Origin: Actinomadura rubteroloni
Lineage (GTDB): Bacteria > Actinomycetota > Actinomycetes > Streptosporangiales > Streptosporangiaceae
Direction of reading: 5' to 3'
NCBI RefSeq assembly: GCF_002911665.1
Contig: NZ_MTBP01000001.1
Span: 2,232,001-2,296,000, forward strand
DNA: 64,000 nt
Position numbers and translations under genes: made by a program. How positions within the stretch are numbered: position 1 is the first letter of the stretch; every line of letters begins with the position of its first letter. Below the pieces are notes generated by a model. The model was not told the origin of the DNA, ran no database searches, and was given only the letters and a program-made list of their open reading frames with translations. This document shows positions 1-9,135 of this stretch, piece by piece.

Positions 1-753
1 CCGCCCGGCGCGGGCTGGCTCCCCGAGGACGTCACGCGCCGGCTCCCCGCCTACTCGGCCGAGCCGCCGCGTCCGATGGGGCCGCCGACGAGCGGGCCGG
101 GGTTCGATCCCGTGCCGGTGCCGCCCGCCGGGGCGCCGGTGCCGGCCGCCGCGCCCGTCCCGGCCGTGCGGCTGCTGCTGCTCGCGCTCGCGGCGGCGGG
201 CGTCGTGATCGTGGTGCTCGCGGCGGCGCTGGTCGTCCTGCGGCCGTGGGAGCGGGACGCGCCGGGCGCCGCCGCGCACCGTCCGCCGGAGTCCCTGCCC
301 GCCGCGCACGAGTCGTCCACCGCGACGCAGACTGCCGGACCCGACCTCGGCGGCCCGTCCAGGCCCGCGCCCGGCGGCGTCGGCGCGCAGCTCGGGCACT
401 ACGCGAACGTCAACCTGGCCAGCGGCTACGCGATCAACCTGAGCGACGACCCGAAGCACCCGAAGGCGTCCCGCGGCGGCGAGGACCTGCGCTACGACGG
501 CACCCTGTGGGGCGACCGGCTGTCGGTGCTCGCGCCCGGCCAGCCCGGCGGCTACGAGGCGTGCCGCGACAACACCCGCTACGCCGACTACCTCGGCGAC
601 GACTACCTCGTCAAGGGCAAGAGGATCTGCGTGACGACCGAGAGCGGGCTCGTCGGGCTGGTCGAGGTGCGCGGGACGGGCGACAAGCCGTCCGCCTACC
701 TCGCGTTCGACCTGACCGTGTGGCAGGGCGTCCCGCCCACCCCCGGCGGATAG
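1..753 (+). CDS. C-terminal part of a membrane-anchored protein, probably a Ser/Thr kinase or a relative (5' end outside window)
   Basis: The frame is open to the left edge, so the N-terminus is missing. What remains is a Pro/Gly-rich juxtamembrane stretch (WLPEDVTRRLPAYS, then PVPPAGAPVP), one strong transmembrane segment of Leu/Ala/Val (around bases 166-240), a Pro/Thr-rich linker and an extracytoplasmic domain of about 115 residues. That domain carries the signature GEDLRYDGTLWGD, a CRDNTRY motif and a second Cys in KRICVTTE; the two Cys could pair. Such domains occur at the C-terminus of actinobacterial Ser/Thr kinases and related sensors, which is the basis of the call. The kinase domain is not in the window, so this is an inference. 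Confidence 0.6.
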   Translation, partial: PPGAGWLPEDVTRRLPAYSAEPPRPMGPPTSGPGFDPVPVPPAGAPVPAAAPVPAVRLLLLALAAAGVVIVVLAAALVVLRPWERDAPGAAAHRPPESLPAAHESSTATQTAGPDLGGPSRPAPGGVGAQLGHYANVNLASGYAINLSDDPKHPKASRGGEDLRYDGTLWGDRLSVLAPGQPGGYEACRDNTRYADYLGDDYLVKGKRICVTTESGLVGLVEVRGTGDKPSAYLAFDLTVWQGVPPTPGG

Positions 754-780
754 CCGGTTACCGATCGGTAGGCTGCCGTC

Positions 781-1263
781 ATGACCTCCTTCGCCACCGC
801 TGACCTCATCGACGACTTCGGCGACGAACTGCGGAGCTGCGAAACTCAGTTCCGCCAGTTCGGCGCGCGCACCGCGTTCGCCGGCCCGGTCGCGACCGTC
901 CGCTGCTTCCGCGACAACGGTCTCGTGAAGAAGCTCCTGAACACCCCGGGCGAGGGCCGCGTCCTCGTCGTGGACGGCGCCGCCTCGACGGGCTCGGCCC
1001 TCATGGGCGACCTGATCGCGGCGGCGGCGGTGGCGAACGCCTGGGCCGGTGTGGTGATCAACGGCGTCGTGCGCGACGTGGCGACCCTGCGCACCCTGGA
1101 CCTGGGCATCAAGGCACTGGGCTCCAACCCGCGCAAGAGCGCCAAGGACGGCGCGGGCGCGGTGGACGTGCCGGTCGAGTTCGGCACCGTGGAGTTCCGC
1201 CCCGGCGACTGGCTCTACAGCGACGAGGACGGCATTGTCCTCGCCTCCCGCAGCCTCCTCTGA
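781..1263 (+). CDS. rraA: RraA family protein (ribonuclease E activity regulator / HMG-type aldolase fold)
   Basis: A 160-residue protein of full family length. It begins [17 protein letters not shown] and carries the family core [20 protein letters not shown] followed by [10 protein letters not shown], where the Arg-Asp pair lies in the substrate and metal region of the RraA / 4-hydroxy-4-methyl-2-oxoglutarate aldolase fold. Enterobacterial RraA binds RNase E and inhibits it; many actinobacterial members may instead be aldolases or decarboxylases, and the sequence alone does not decide. It starts 27 bp after the preceding gene on the same strand and is probably transcribed alone. It converges on the S4 gene across a GC hairpin. 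Confidence 0.88.
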   Translation: MTSFATADLIDDFGDELRSCETQFRQFGARTAFAGPVATVRCFRDNGLVKKLLNTPGEGRVLVVDGAASTGSALMGDLIAAAAVANAWAGVVINGVVRDVATLRTLDLGIKALGSNPRKSAKDGAGAVDVPVEFGTVEFRPGDWLYSDEDGIVLASRSLL

Positions 1264-1361
1264 CCCGTCCACCCCCACCGGCCCGCCCACCCGCGCGCTG
1301 CCCAGCCCACGCCCGTCACGCCGCCCGCGCTGCCCGCGCCGCGCCGCGCCGCGCGTGTCCA

Positions 1362-1380
1362 GCCGGGCATCGCGCCCGGC
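1362..1380. terminator. Weak hairpin between convergent rraA and rpsD
   Basis: Perfect 7-bp stem GCCGGGC (1362-1368) / GCCCGGC (1374-1380) with a 5-nt loop and no T-tract. It lies in the 176-bp C-rich gap between two convergent genes, so a bidirectional role is plausible. Confidence 0.4.
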
Positions 1381-1439
1381 ACGCCACCGCCTACAGCGAG
1401 TGCGCGTGCCGTTGCCCGGCGCGCGGGGCGGGCGGGGTT

Positions 1440-2045
1440 CTAGCGCGAGTAGTGCTCCACGACCAGCTGCTCGTCGCAGACGACCGGAATCTCGGTGCGT
1501 TCGGGGAGTCGTGTGAAGTGGGCCGTCAGGGCGTCGACGCGGACGTCCAGGTAAGGCGGGACGTTGTCGGCGTGCGCGCCGGCGGCGGCGATCTGGAACG
1601 GATCCATGTTCCGGCTTCGCTCGGCGATCGTGATGACGTCGCCGGGGGCGAGGCGGAAGGACGGACGGTCCACGCGGCGCCCGTTCACCAGCACGTGGCG
1701 GTGGACGACGAACTGCCGCGCCTGGTAGATCGTCCGCGCGAACCCGGAGCGCAGGACCAGGGCGTCCAGGCGCCGTTCCAGGTCCACCAGCAGAGCCTCG
1801 CCCGTCTTGCCCCCGGACCGGGACGCCTTGTCGAAGGCGTTGCGGAGCTGCGTCTCGCGGATGTTGTACTGCGCCCGGAGCCGCTGCTTCTCGCGCAGCC
1901 GCACCTTGTAGTCCGACTCCTGCTTGCGCGCGCGCCCGTGGACGCCGGGCGGGTACGGCCGCGCCTCGAAGTACCGCACGCTCTTCGGCGTCAGGGGGAT
2001 CCCGAGCGCGCGCGACAGCCGGACCTTCGGCCGGGGGTTGTTCAT
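1440..2045 (-). CDS. rpsD: 30S ribosomal protein S4, stand-alone copy
   Basis: A 201-residue S4. It shows the family block [20 protein letters not shown], the S4 RNA-binding domain ([22 protein letters not shown], then [13 protein letters not shown]) and the C-terminal EQLVVEHYS. It has no N-terminal zinc-finger cysteines. S4 binds 16S rRNA early in 30S assembly. It is encoded alone, away from rpsM-rpsK-rpoA, and its N-terminus ([20 protein letters not shown]) recalls the Streptomyces stand-alone S4 rather than the mycobacterial operon type. The start is fixed by AGGAGGA just upstream. The divergent promoter region carries two iron boxes. Whether a second rpsD exists elsewhere cannot be seen. 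Confidence 0.97.
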   Translation of the reverse strand: MNNPRPKVRLSRALGIPLTPKSVRYFEARPYPPGVHGRARKQESDYKVRLREKQRLRAQYNIRETQLRNAFDKASRSGGKTGEALLVDLERRLDALVLRSGFARTIYQARQFVVHRHVLVNGRRVDRPSFRLAPGDVITIAERSRNMDPFQIAAAGAHADNVPPYLDVRVDALTAHFTRLPERTEIPVVCDEQLVVEHYSR

Positions 2046-2061
2046 GGTCCTCCTTCGGTGG

Positions 2062-2095
2062 TTAGGTAAGCCTAACTTAGGTCACCCTAACTCAA
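2062..2095. promoter_or_regulatory. Two overlapping DtxR/IdeR/DmdR-type iron boxes
   Basis: TTAGGTAAGCCTAACTTAG (2062-2080) matches the iron-box consensus TWAGGTWAGSCTWACCTWA at 17 of 19 positions. A second copy at 2077-2095 begins TTAGGT and contains CCTAAC, matching 15 of 19. The copies are 15 bp apart, as expected for two repressor dimers side by side. They lie 17 bp upstream of the rpsD start and 13 bp upstream of the DUF2470 gene, so an iron-bound DtxR-family repressor would probably control both. Binding is inferred. Confidence 0.8.
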
Positions 2096-2107
2096 TGGGA
2101 GGATTCC

Positions 2108-2869
2108 GTGGACCAGCAGCGGACCGTGAGCGGGCCGTCCCCCGCCGAACGCGCGCGCACCCTCGCCTACGGGGTGGCGGGCGGCGTCCTCGTCACGCCC
2201 GGCGTCCCGTACGCGCCGATTCCCGCGCACGCCGCGGGCAAGGACGGCGCGCCCCTGCTGCTCCTGCCCGCCGCGTCGCCCGTCGCGACCGCGCTCGTCG
2301 GGAACGCGGACCTGCCCGCCACGCTGCGGATCTCCGACGTCGCGCCGGTGCCGTTCCCCGACCGGGTGCGCGGACGGGCCTGGCTGCACGGCTGGATCAG
2401 CGAGGTCCCGCCCGCCGCCCGCCGGGACGCGGCCCTCCGCCTCGCCCGCCTCCACCCGCGTCCCGAACTGCTCGACCTCGCGCGCACGGACGGCGGCGAC
2501 CACGTCCTGCTCACCCTGGACGTCGCCCAGATCGAGGTCGACGACCCCTGGGGCAGCGCGACCGTCGAACCCGAGGATTTCGCCCAGGCCGGCCCGGACC
2601 CGTTCGCCGCCATCGAGGCGGGCGTGCTCGCGCACCTGGACGGCTGCCACCGCGCCGAACTGCGCCGCCTGCTGCCGGAACTCGGCGAGCCCGCGCCCGA
2701 CGTCCGCCCGCTCGGCCTGGACCGGCTCGGCCTCTGGCTGCGCTGCTCGATCCCGTCCCCGGACGCGCCCGAGCCGTTCGACCTGCGCGTCCCGTTCCCG
2801 CACCCCGCGCACGACCTGCCGAGCCTCCGGCACGCCTACGCGTGCCTCTGGCAGGCCGCCGCGAAGTGA
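2108..2869 (+). CDS. DUF2470 domain protein, candidate iron-regulated heme-handling protein
   Basis: A 253-residue cytoplasmic protein with a GTG start preceded by GGGAGGA. The first half has a split-barrel flavin-reductase-like look (LLLLPAASPVATALVGN, RAWLHGWISEVPP). The second half carries features of DUF2470: FAAIEAGVLAHLDGCHRAEL and then RPLGLDRLGLWLRC. In HugZ-type heme oxygenases this C-terminal domain follows a pyridoxamine-oxidase-like barrel and helps bind heme. The iron boxes directly upstream support a role in iron acquisition from heme, but catalysis is not demonstrable from sequence. Its stop codon abuts the stop of the convergent ATPase gene with no gap. Confidence 0.75.
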   Translation: MDQQRTVSGPSPAERARTLAYGVAGGVLVTPGVPYAPIPAHAAGKDGAPLLLLPAASPVATALVGNADLPATLRISDVAPVPFPDRVRGRAWLHGWISEVPPAARRDAALRLARLHPRPELLDLARTDGGDHVLLTLDVAQIEVDDPWGSATVEPEDFAQAGPDPFAAIEAGVLAHLDGCHRAELRRLLPELGEPAPDVRPLGLDRLGLWLRCSIPSPDAPEPFDLRVPFPHPAHDLPSLRHAYACLWQAAAK

Positions 2870-4021
2870 CTACAGGTAGAAGCCCGTCGCCGCACCCGCC
2901 GGCGTCTCGGGCTTCGGCCGGTGCTCGCCCTTGCGCAGCGCCGCCAGCTCGGCCAGCGTCGCGCCGTCGGCCGCGATGTCCGGATCGGGGACGGCGTCGT
3001 CCAGCCAGTCCAGCGACTCGGCCCGGGTGAGCGGCCCGACCTCGATCTGCGCCAGGCACCGGCCCGGACGGACGACCGCCGGGTGCAGCCGCGCCAGGTC
3101 CTCGTTGGTCGTGATGGCCACCAGGACGTCCCGGCCCTGCCCGAGCATCCCGTCGGTGAGGTTCAGCAGCCGCGACAGGCCCTGCCCGGTCGACTGCTTG
3201 GCCTCGCCGCGGATCAGCTCGTCGCAGTCCTCCAGGATGAGCAGCCGCCAGCGGCGCTCCTCGTCGTCGTCCTCGCCGACCGCGACCTCCATGAGGTAGC
3301 TCGGCGTGCCGAACAGCGACTCGGGGTCCAGGACGCAGTCGGCCTGGCACCAGCCGCTCCACGCCCGCGCGAGCGCCCGCAGCGCCGTCGTCTTGCCGGT
3401 GCCGGGCGGGCCGTGCAGGAGCAGCAGCCGGCCCGCGACGTCCTCGCGGCGCAGCGCCATGACGTCGTCCAGCGCCGAGGCGACGGGCGCGGTGTAGTTG
3501 CGGCGGATCTGCGCCCACGAGTCGGCGCTGATGGCCCGCTCGGTGCGCACCGGCCCGTGCGCGCCCATGTGCCAGAAGCCCATCTCGACGTTCTGCTCGT
3601 CGGTGCGCGGCGGGTCGCTGGCGTCCCGGACGGACTCGGCCAGGATCGCCTCGGCCAGCTCCTCGCTCTCCGCGGACACCGCGACGTGCGCGTTGCCGTG
3701 CTTCCAGCGGCTCGCCAGCAGCGTCCAGCCCTCGCCCTCGGCGAGGACGGTGTCGCGGTCGCGGTCGCGCGCCGAGCGCAGCACCCGCGCCGACTCCGGA
3801 CGCAGCGGCGCGTCGGCCCGGACGTGCTCGATCCGCGCCGACCGCGACCACGGCTGGTCGCCGGACGCGAACGGCCGCATCGACAGCATCCCCATCACGT
3901 CGGCGGGCGAGCAGGTGTCGTCCACGCTGAGGATCACGGGAAGCGTCAGGTCGGCGCCGGAGGCCGTCGCGACCTCGGGCGCCTCCACCAGGTGCAGGAA
4001 CTCCCGCGGGCGTTCGGTCAT
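2870..4021 (-). CDS. AAA-family ATPase with an N-terminal DUF5925-like domain
   Basis: A 383-residue protein. Residues 1-180 form an actinobacterial N-terminal region resembling DUF5925. Residues 190-360 are an AAA+ ATPase core with Walker A GPPGTGKT (204-211), Walker B LLILEDCDE (about 260-268), a sensor-1-like ITTNEDL and an arginine-finger-like region HPAVVRPGRC. The fold resembles CDC48/FtsH-type AAA modules, but no protease or substrate domain is present, so the protein probably remodels an unknown partner. It ends abutting the DUF2470 stop codon. Role unknown; the ATPase call is firm. Confidence 0.9.
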   Translation of the reverse strand: MTERPREFLHLVEAPEVATASGADLTLPVILSVDDTCSPADVMGMLSMRPFASGDQPWSRSARIEHVRADAPLRPESARVLRSARDRDRDTVLAEGEGWTLLASRWKHGNAHVAVSAESEELAEAILAESVRDASDPPRTDEQNVEMGFWHMGAHGPVRTERAISADSWAQIRRNYTAPVASALDDVMALRREDVAGRLLLLHGPPGTGKTTALRALARAWSGWCQADCVLDPESLFGTPSYLMEVAVGEDDDEERRWRLLILEDCDELIRGEAKQSTGQGLSRLLNLTDGMLGQGRDVLVAITTNEDLARLHPAVVRPGRCLAQIEVGPLTRAESLDWLDDAVPDPDIAADGATLAELAALRKGEHRPKPETPAGAATGFYL

Positions 4022-4082
4022 GGGTTCGATGATCGAGTCGAGGCGGCCGGGTCGTCCACCGATTTAGCCATGCCCGCCCCGC

Positions 4083-4877
4083 TCAGGCGGCATCACCCTC
4101 GCGGCGTTCGGCGTCGGCGCGCGCGGCACGGCGGGCGGCGCGCTCCTCGGACTCCTTGCGGTCCAGTTCGGCCGCCTCCTCGGGCGTCGGGGCGGTGCCG
4201 CCGAGATAGGCGGGCTGCCACCACCGATCGTCACCGGTCGGCTCCTCAGGGTACTCCCGCTGCGCCTTCTCCAGCAGCTCGCCCATCCGGGCCTGGAGGT
4301 CGGCGGTGACCTGCGCGTAGTCGTCGCCGCGCTTGGGGTACATCGGCTCGCCGATGAGGATCGTGACGGGGACGTTCCGCTGGAGCAGCCGCCGCTTGCG
4401 CCCCTTCGTCCACATGCGCTGCGGGCCCCAGATCGCGATGGGCAGCAGCGGGACGTCCGCGGCGACGGCCATCCGCACCGCCCCGCTCTTGATCTCCTTG
4501 ACCGTGAACGACCGGCTGATCGTCGCCTCGGCGAACACGCCGACGATCTCGCCGCCCTTCAGCGCGGTGAGCGCGGCCTTGTACGACGCGGCGCCCGCGT
4601 CCCGGTCGACCGGGATGTGGTGCATGCCCCGCATGAGCGGTCCGGAGATCCGGTTGTCGAAGACCTCCTTCTTCGCCATGAACCGGGTGAGGCGCCCGGC
4701 GGGGTGGACGGCGAGGCCCGCGAAGATGAAGTCCAGGTAGCTGACGTGGTTGCTCACCAGCACCGCGCCGCCAGCCGCCGGGACGTGCTCGGTCCCCTCC
4801 AGGCGGAACCTGATGTTCAGCGCCTTGAACAGGGCGAGCGCTGTCTTGATCACCGGCGGGTACACGATTTCGGACAT
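4083..4877 (-). CDS. 1-acyl-sn-glycerol-3-phosphate acyltransferase family protein (PlsC-like)
   Basis: A 264-residue PlsC-like acyltransferase starting at MSEIVYPPV; in-frame extension upstream is possible but looks non-coding. Block I is NHVSYLD (His-X4-Asp catalytic pair). Block II is around KKEVFDN. Block III reads FAEATISR in place of the usual FPEGTRS, and block IV is PLLPIAIWGP. It probably transfers a fatty acyl group to lysophosphatidate or a related lipid at the membrane. The C-terminal 45 residues are highly charged (EERAARRAARADAERREG). It is divergent from the following gene. Confidence 0.88.
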   Translation of the reverse strand: MSEIVYPPVIKTALALFKALNIRFRLEGTEHVPAAGGAVLVSNHVSYLDFIFAGLAVHPAGRLTRFMAKKEVFDNRISGPLMRGMHHIPVDRDAGAASYKAALTALKGGEIVGVFAEATISRSFTVKEIKSGAVRMAVAADVPLLPIAIWGPQRMWTKGRKRRLLQRNVPVTILIGEPMYPKRGDDYAQVTADLQARMGELLEKAQREYPEEPTGDDRWWQPAYLGGTAPTPEEAAELDRKESEERAARRAARADAERREGDAA

Positions 4878-5040
4878 GGAAGCACCGTACTTGAGCGGCG
4901 GCCGGTCGGCGACAGGGTGGGCGGGATCCGCGCCCCGGCGGGGGCCGTCGGCGATACGGTCACTCCGAGGGGTCCCGCGGGGCCCCCGAACTTTGAGAGG
5001 GTTGACCCGTGGCCCGGCACGGACGAGAAAGGAGGCGGCG

Positions 5041-5907
5041 ATGAGCGTGGAACCGCTGGACGTGGCTGCGGACGTGCATGCGCTCATCCGCGACCTGCTG
5101 CCGGTGGTGGCCCCGTCGGGGTGGCTGGACGGCGGAACCTCCGAGGTCGTGCTGCCCGTCGGCCGGTCCGAGGCGCGCGCCACCACCTGGACGCTGCTGG
5201 AGCGCTGCGCCCGCGCCGAGCCCGCGCGCTGGCCGCGCCTGGCGGACGCGTGGATCCGCGAGATCGCCGACCGCGCGTTCCTCGCGGTGGGGGAGATGGA
5301 GCTGTTCGGGGACGTGCGCGAGCTGCTGCGGCTGCGGATCGTCCCGAAGCTCGCCCCGCGCGACCGGGAGGGCCTGGTCGTCGTCCCGGCGGGCGACCAC
5401 TTCGACGCGATGGTGATGATCGAGCACCCGCGCTACGGCGGTCCGCTGACGCGGGCGCGCGCCGGGCTGCTCGGGCTGCGGCGGCTCGGGTACGTCATGA
5501 CGAACACGCACGACCGCGAGCTGGCCGACGTCGAGGTCCGCGACCAGCCGCTCCTGCCCGGACGCAACGTGCGGGTCGTCACCAAGCCCGGCAACCGGTA
5601 CGTGTCCGCGCTGCTCAGCGAGGTCGACCAGTTCCTCCCGCCGCCGAACGAGCACGGCGCGCTGGTCGGCGTCCCGTGCCACAGCACGCTGCTGCTCTAC
5701 CCGATCACCTCGACGGCCGTCCAGGCGGTCCTGCCGGTGTTCGCCGAGGTCGTCGCGGAGATGCACGCCGCCGCCGACGACCCGTGCGCGCCGGGCGTCT
5801 ACTGGAGCCACGGCGAGCGGCGGCTGACCCCGCTCGGCCAGAACCCCGAACGTCCCCGCGACGGCGAGTTCGCGGCGATGCTGCGCCGCGTCCCGGACGA
5901 GGGCTAG
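5041..5907 (+). CDS. Conserved actinobacterial protein of unknown function
   Basis: A 288-residue soluble protein with no signal peptide, starting at ATG 5041 behind an AGGAGGCG ribosome-binding site. It is predicted mixed alpha/beta, with a conserved-looking core [18 protein letters not shown] and a C-terminal half [20 protein letters not shown] that recalls DUF1444-like proteins. That resemblance is weak and no function is assigned. Its TAG stop overlaps the stop of the convergent uracil-DNA glycosylase by 3 bp. Confidence 0.75.
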   Translation: MSVEPLDVAADVHALIRDLLPVVAPSGWLDGGTSEVVLPVGRSEARATTWTLLERCARAEPARWPRLADAWIREIADRAFLAVGEMELFGDVRELLRLRIVPKLAPRDREGLVVVPAGDHFDAMVMIEHPRYGGPLTRARAGLLGLRRLGYVMTNTHDRELADVEVRDQPLLPGRNVRVVTKPGNRYVSALLSEVDQFLPPPNEHGALVGVPCHSTLLLYPITSTAVQAVLPVFAEVVAEMHAAADDPCAPGVYWSHGERRLTPLGQNPERPRDGEFAAMLRRVPDEG

Positions 5908-6578
5908 GGCAGCTTCCAGTCCACCGGCGACGCGCCCTGCCGCTCCAGCAGGGCGTTGGCGCGGCTGAACGGGCGGGAGCCGAAGAAGCCCCGGTCGGCC
6001 GACATCGGGCTCGGATGCGCGGACTCGATCGCCGGGACGTTCCCGAGCAGCGGCTTGGCGTCCCGCGCGTCCCGGCCCCACAGGATCGCGACCAGCGGCC
6101 GGTTCCGCGCGGCGAGCGCCCGGATGGCCTGCTCGGTGACGGCCTCCCAGCCCTTGCCGCGGTGCGACGCGGGCTTACGCGGCAGGACGGTCAGCGCGCG
6201 GTTGAGGAGCAGGACGCCCTGGTGCGTCCACGGCGTGAGGTCCCCGGTGGACGGCGCGGGCAGCCCGAGGTCGTTCCCGTACTCCCGGAAGATGTTGACC
6301 AGGCTGCCCGGCAGCGGCCGGACCTCGGGGGCGACCGAGAAGCTGAGCCCGACCGCGTGCCCCGGCGTCGGATACGGGTCCTGCCCGACGATCAGCACGC
6401 GGACCTCGGCGAACGGCTGCTGGAACGCCCGCAGGATGTTCGCTCCCGCCGGCAGGTAACGGCGTCCGGCGGCGACCTCGGCGCGCAAAAAATCGCCCAT
6501 CGCCGCGATCCGGTCCGCCACCGGCGCCAGGGCCTCCGCCCAGCCCGCCTCCATGATCTCCGCGAGGGGTCGTGTCAT
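5904..6578 (-). CDS. ung: Uracil-DNA glycosylase (family 1)
   Basis: A 224-residue Ung that removes uracil from DNA in base excision repair. The water-activating loop is [16 protein letters not shown] (residues 65-80, catalytic Asp67), the uracil-binding region is LLLNRALTV, and the DNA-intercalation loop is HPSPMS with its catalytic His. The usual GQDPYH is GQDPYP here, a common actinobacterial variant. The start is set at MTRPLAEI; the frame remains open for 10 more codons upstream without a ribosome-binding site. Confidence 0.96.
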   Translation of the reverse strand: MTRPLAEIMEAGWAEALAPVADRIAAMGDFLRAEVAAGRRYLPAGANILRAFQQPFAEVRVLIVGQDPYPTPGHAVGLSFSVAPEVRPLPGSLVNIFREYGNDLGLPAPSTGDLTPWTHQGVLLLNRALTVLPRKPASHRGKGWEAVTEQAIRALAARNRPLVAILWGRDARDAKPLLGNVPAIESAHPSPMSADRGFFGSRPFSRANALLERQGASPVDWKLP

Positions 6579-6814
6579 GGGGCTCCACTGTAATGGCGCA
6601 CGCCACACCGCGACCGGGAATGCCCGGACGTTCCCGATCGTTATTGATCTTGCAGGTGGTGAGCGCCCGAAGCGGGCGTGCGGCCGGACTCCGGTGAACG
6701 CCGCGATTCGTCCAGTTAAGTCCCGGTTACGTCCTCCCTGCCGCCATTGACCTACCGCCGGGTACGCCGTACTTCCTGGAGAGGTGGCCCACAGCCGATG
6801 AGACGGGACAGCTC

Positions 6815-8266
6815 ATGAGCCAGCTCACCTCCGTGGACGCCGTCTTCCTCAATGCCGAGACGGACACCACCCGCGCGCACATCGCCGGGCTCGGGGTCGT
6901 CGATCCGGCGACCTGCCCCGGCGGGCGGCTGACCGCCGCCGCGCTCGCCGGCCTGATCAGCCGCCGCGCGCATCTCGCGCCCCGGCCGCTGCGGCGCCGG
7001 CTCGTCCAGGTCCCGCTCGGGCTGGACCGGCCGTACTGGGAGGACGATCCCGAGTTCGACCCCGCGCGGCACATCTCCGAGGTCACGCTGCCCCGGCCCG
7101 GCGACGACGAGCAGCTCGCCCGGCTCGTCGCTGCGCTGCACGAGCGTCCGCTCGACCGGTCCCGTCCGCTGTGGGAGCTGGTGCTGATCCACGGGCTCGC
7201 CGGCGGGCGCGCCGCCGTCTACATGAAGGTCCACCACGCCGCGATCGACGGCGTCATGGCCGCCGAGGCGCTCGCCGCGCTGCTGGACCTGTCGCCGGAC
7301 GAGCGGGACGTCCCCGCCGACGAGACCGCGCCGCAGCGCGCCCCCGGCACCGCCGAGATGATGCGCGACGGGCTGCTGCGGATGGCCGGGCACCCGCTGG
7401 CGTCGGCGCTGTCGGTCGTCCGGTCGGTCCCGCTCCTGGACGACGTGCCGGGCGTCGGGTCGCTGCCGGGCGTCGGGCGGGTCGCGCGGCTGGCCCGGGG
7501 CGTCCTCGGGCGGAGGGAGCACCCGGCGGCCGACACGCCCGCCGCGCCCCCGACGCCGTTCAACCGTCCCATCGGCGCCCGCCGCGCCGTCGCGTTCGGC
7601 GAACTGCCGCTGGACGACGTCAAGCGCGTCGGCCGGGCGCTCGGCGGCAGCGTCAACGACGTCGTCATGGCGCTGTGCGCGACCGCGCTGCGCACCTGGC
7701 TGGACAAGCGCGGCGAGTTGCCCGCCGGGCCGCTCGTCGCGGGCGTGCCGATCTCGCTGCGCCGGCCCGACCGGGGCGCGGACGAGGCCGCCGAGGGCAA
7801 CATGACCTCGATCCTCGCCGCGCCGCTCGCGACCCACGTCGCGGACCCCGCCGATCGGTTCACGGCCGTCCGCGCCGACATGGACCGGATGAAGCGGCGG
7901 TTCACCGAGTCCGGCGGCTGGGTCCGGGACCTGTCGGCGCTCGTCCCGGCGCCGTTCGCCGGGGCCGCGACCAAGCTGGCCCTGCTCGCCGCGCCGATGA
8001 CGGGGATGCGTCCGCTGAACCTCATCGTGTCCAACGTGCCGGGCCCGCAGTTCCCGCTGTTCCTCGGGGGCGCGCGGGTGCTCGCCTACTACCCGGTCTC
8101 GCTGGTCACCGACCTCAGCGGCGGCCTCAACATCACGGTCTTCTCCTACGACGGGACGATCGACGTCGGCATCATCACGTGCCGCGACCTCGTCCCCGAC
8201 CCGTCGGAGCTGGTCGACCACCTGCACGACGCGCTCGGCGAGCTGACGGAGCTGCTGCGCGACTGA
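6815..8266 (+). CDS. Wax ester synthase / diacylglycerol acyltransferase (WS/DGAT)
   Basis: A 483-residue member of the bacterial WS/DGAT family, which esterifies acyl-CoA with diacylglycerol or long-chain alcohols to store triacylglycerol or wax at the membrane. The N-terminus LTSVDAVFLNAET is typical. The catalytic motif HHAAIDG lies at residues 140-146, RPLWELVLIHGL precedes it, and the C-terminal block NLIVSNVPGPQFPLFLGGAR is the family signature. Length matches the family (450-480). No strong ribosome-binding site is visible before ATG 6815. It is monocistronic and convergent with the phosphatase gene. Confidence 0.93.
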   Translation: MSQLTSVDAVFLNAETDTTRAHIAGLGVVDPATCPGGRLTAAALAGLISRRAHLAPRPLRRRLVQVPLGLDRPYWEDDPEFDPARHISEVTLPRPGDDEQLARLVAALHERPLDRSRPLWELVLIHGLAGGRAAVYMKVHHAAIDGVMAAEALAALLDLSPDERDVPADETAPQRAPGTAEMMRDGLLRMAGHPLASALSVVRSVPLLDDVPGVGSLPGVGRVARLARGVLGRREHPAADTPAAPPTPFNRPIGARRAVAFGELPLDDVKRVGRALGGSVNDVVMALCATALRTWLDKRGELPAGPLVAGVPISLRRPDRGADEAAEGNMTSILAAPLATHVADPADRFTAVRADMDRMKRRFTESGGWVRDLSALVPAPFAGAATKLALLAAPMTGMRPLNLIVSNVPGPQFPLFLGGARVLAYYPVSLVTDLSGGLNITVFSYDGTIDVGIITCRDLVPDPSELVDHLHDALGELTELLRD

Positions 8267-8273
8267 GCCCGGA

Positions 8274-9068
8274 TCAGGCGGTCAGCCCGGCGCGGACGGC
8301 GGCGAGCAGCTCCTCGTCCGCGCCGAGCCCGTCGGCGAGGAACCCGGCGAACGACCCGTACCTGGCGGTGGCCTCGGCGAACGCGGCCTCCAGGTACTCG
8401 GGACGCTGCTCCAGCAGCGGGAGCAGCAGTTCGGGCTCCTCCATCTGCCCGGACCGGCCGAGGTGGTCCAGCAGCTTCTTCCACCGGTCCCGGTGGTACT
8501 CGTTGGACCGCAGGTAGTCGGCCATGATGTCGGCGCGCGGGACGCCGAGGATCGTCAGGACGATCGCCGCCATCCAGCCCGTCCGGTCCTTGCCGGCCGT
8601 GCAGTGGAACACGAGCGGGAGCCGTCCGGCGTCGGCGACCAGGCGCAGCGTCGTCGCGAACGCCGCGCGCTGCGCGTCGTCGGCGACGAAGTTGCGGTTC
8701 ACCGCGACCAGGACGCGCTCGGTGCGCCCCCCGCCGAAGACCTCGCGCTGCCGCAGCGGGTCGCCCGCCGTGACGGCCTTGTAGAAGTCCTCCAGGTCGC
8801 CGCCGTCGATGGGCAGGTGGACGAGTTCCGCGCCGTCCGGCAGCCGGTCCGCGCCGTTCGTGGCGACCTCGTGGTCGCTGCGGAAGTCGACCACGGTGCG
8901 GATCCCGGCGAGCCGCTCCAGGTCGGGGTCACTGAGGGCGTTCAGCGCGTCGGCGCGCAGCAGCCGCCCGGCCGCCACCGCGCCGCCGGGCACGGGCCGG
9001 CCACCGAGATCACGGACGTTGGCGGCGCCGTCGAGGCGAAGGAAGCCGAACTCGTCGTCGGATCGCAT
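8274..9068 (-). CDS. Tyrosine-protein phosphatase (DSP / PtpB-like)
   Basis: A 264-residue phosphatase. The P-loop HCTAGKDRTG (155-164) contains the CX5R nucleophile motif (Cys156) and adds Lys and Asp in the way of mycobacterial PtpB and lipid/atypical dual-specificity phosphatases. The N-terminal signature NVRDLGG (18-24) and TVVDFRSDHE (58-67) are conserved in that family. It is cytoplasmic, with phosphotyrosine or phosphoinositide as substrate. The start is set at MRSDDEF with a GGGAG upstream; 17 extra codons are possible. Confidence 0.92.
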   Translation of the reverse strand: MRSDDEFGFLRLDGAANVRDLGGRPVPGGAVAAGRLLRADALNALSDPDLERLAGIRTVVDFRSDHEVATNGADRLPDGAELVHLPIDGGDLEDFYKAVTAGDPLRQREVFGGGRTERVLVAVNRNFVADDAQRAAFATTLRLVADAGRLPLVFHCTAGKDRTGWMAAIVLTILGVPRADIMADYLRSNEYHRDRWKKLLDHLGRSGQMEEPELLLPLLEQRPEYLEAAFAEATARYGSFAGFLADGLGADEELLAAVRAGLTA

Positions 9069-9135
9069 GCGCACATGCTCCCGGACGCACCTAAATGCCG
9101 AGGTGCCGGGGTCGGACAAACCCCCGGACGCGTCT

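Noticed and set aside
2062..2095. Zur box for the rpsD promoter
   Set aside because: Zinc-responsive ribosomal paralogues made this the first idea, but the sequence lacks TGAAAA/TTTTCA arms and fits the iron-box consensus instead.
6798..6818. Seven-codon upstream ORF overlapping the WS/DGAT start
   Set aside because: Too short to distinguish from chance, with no ribosome-binding site or meaningful codon content.
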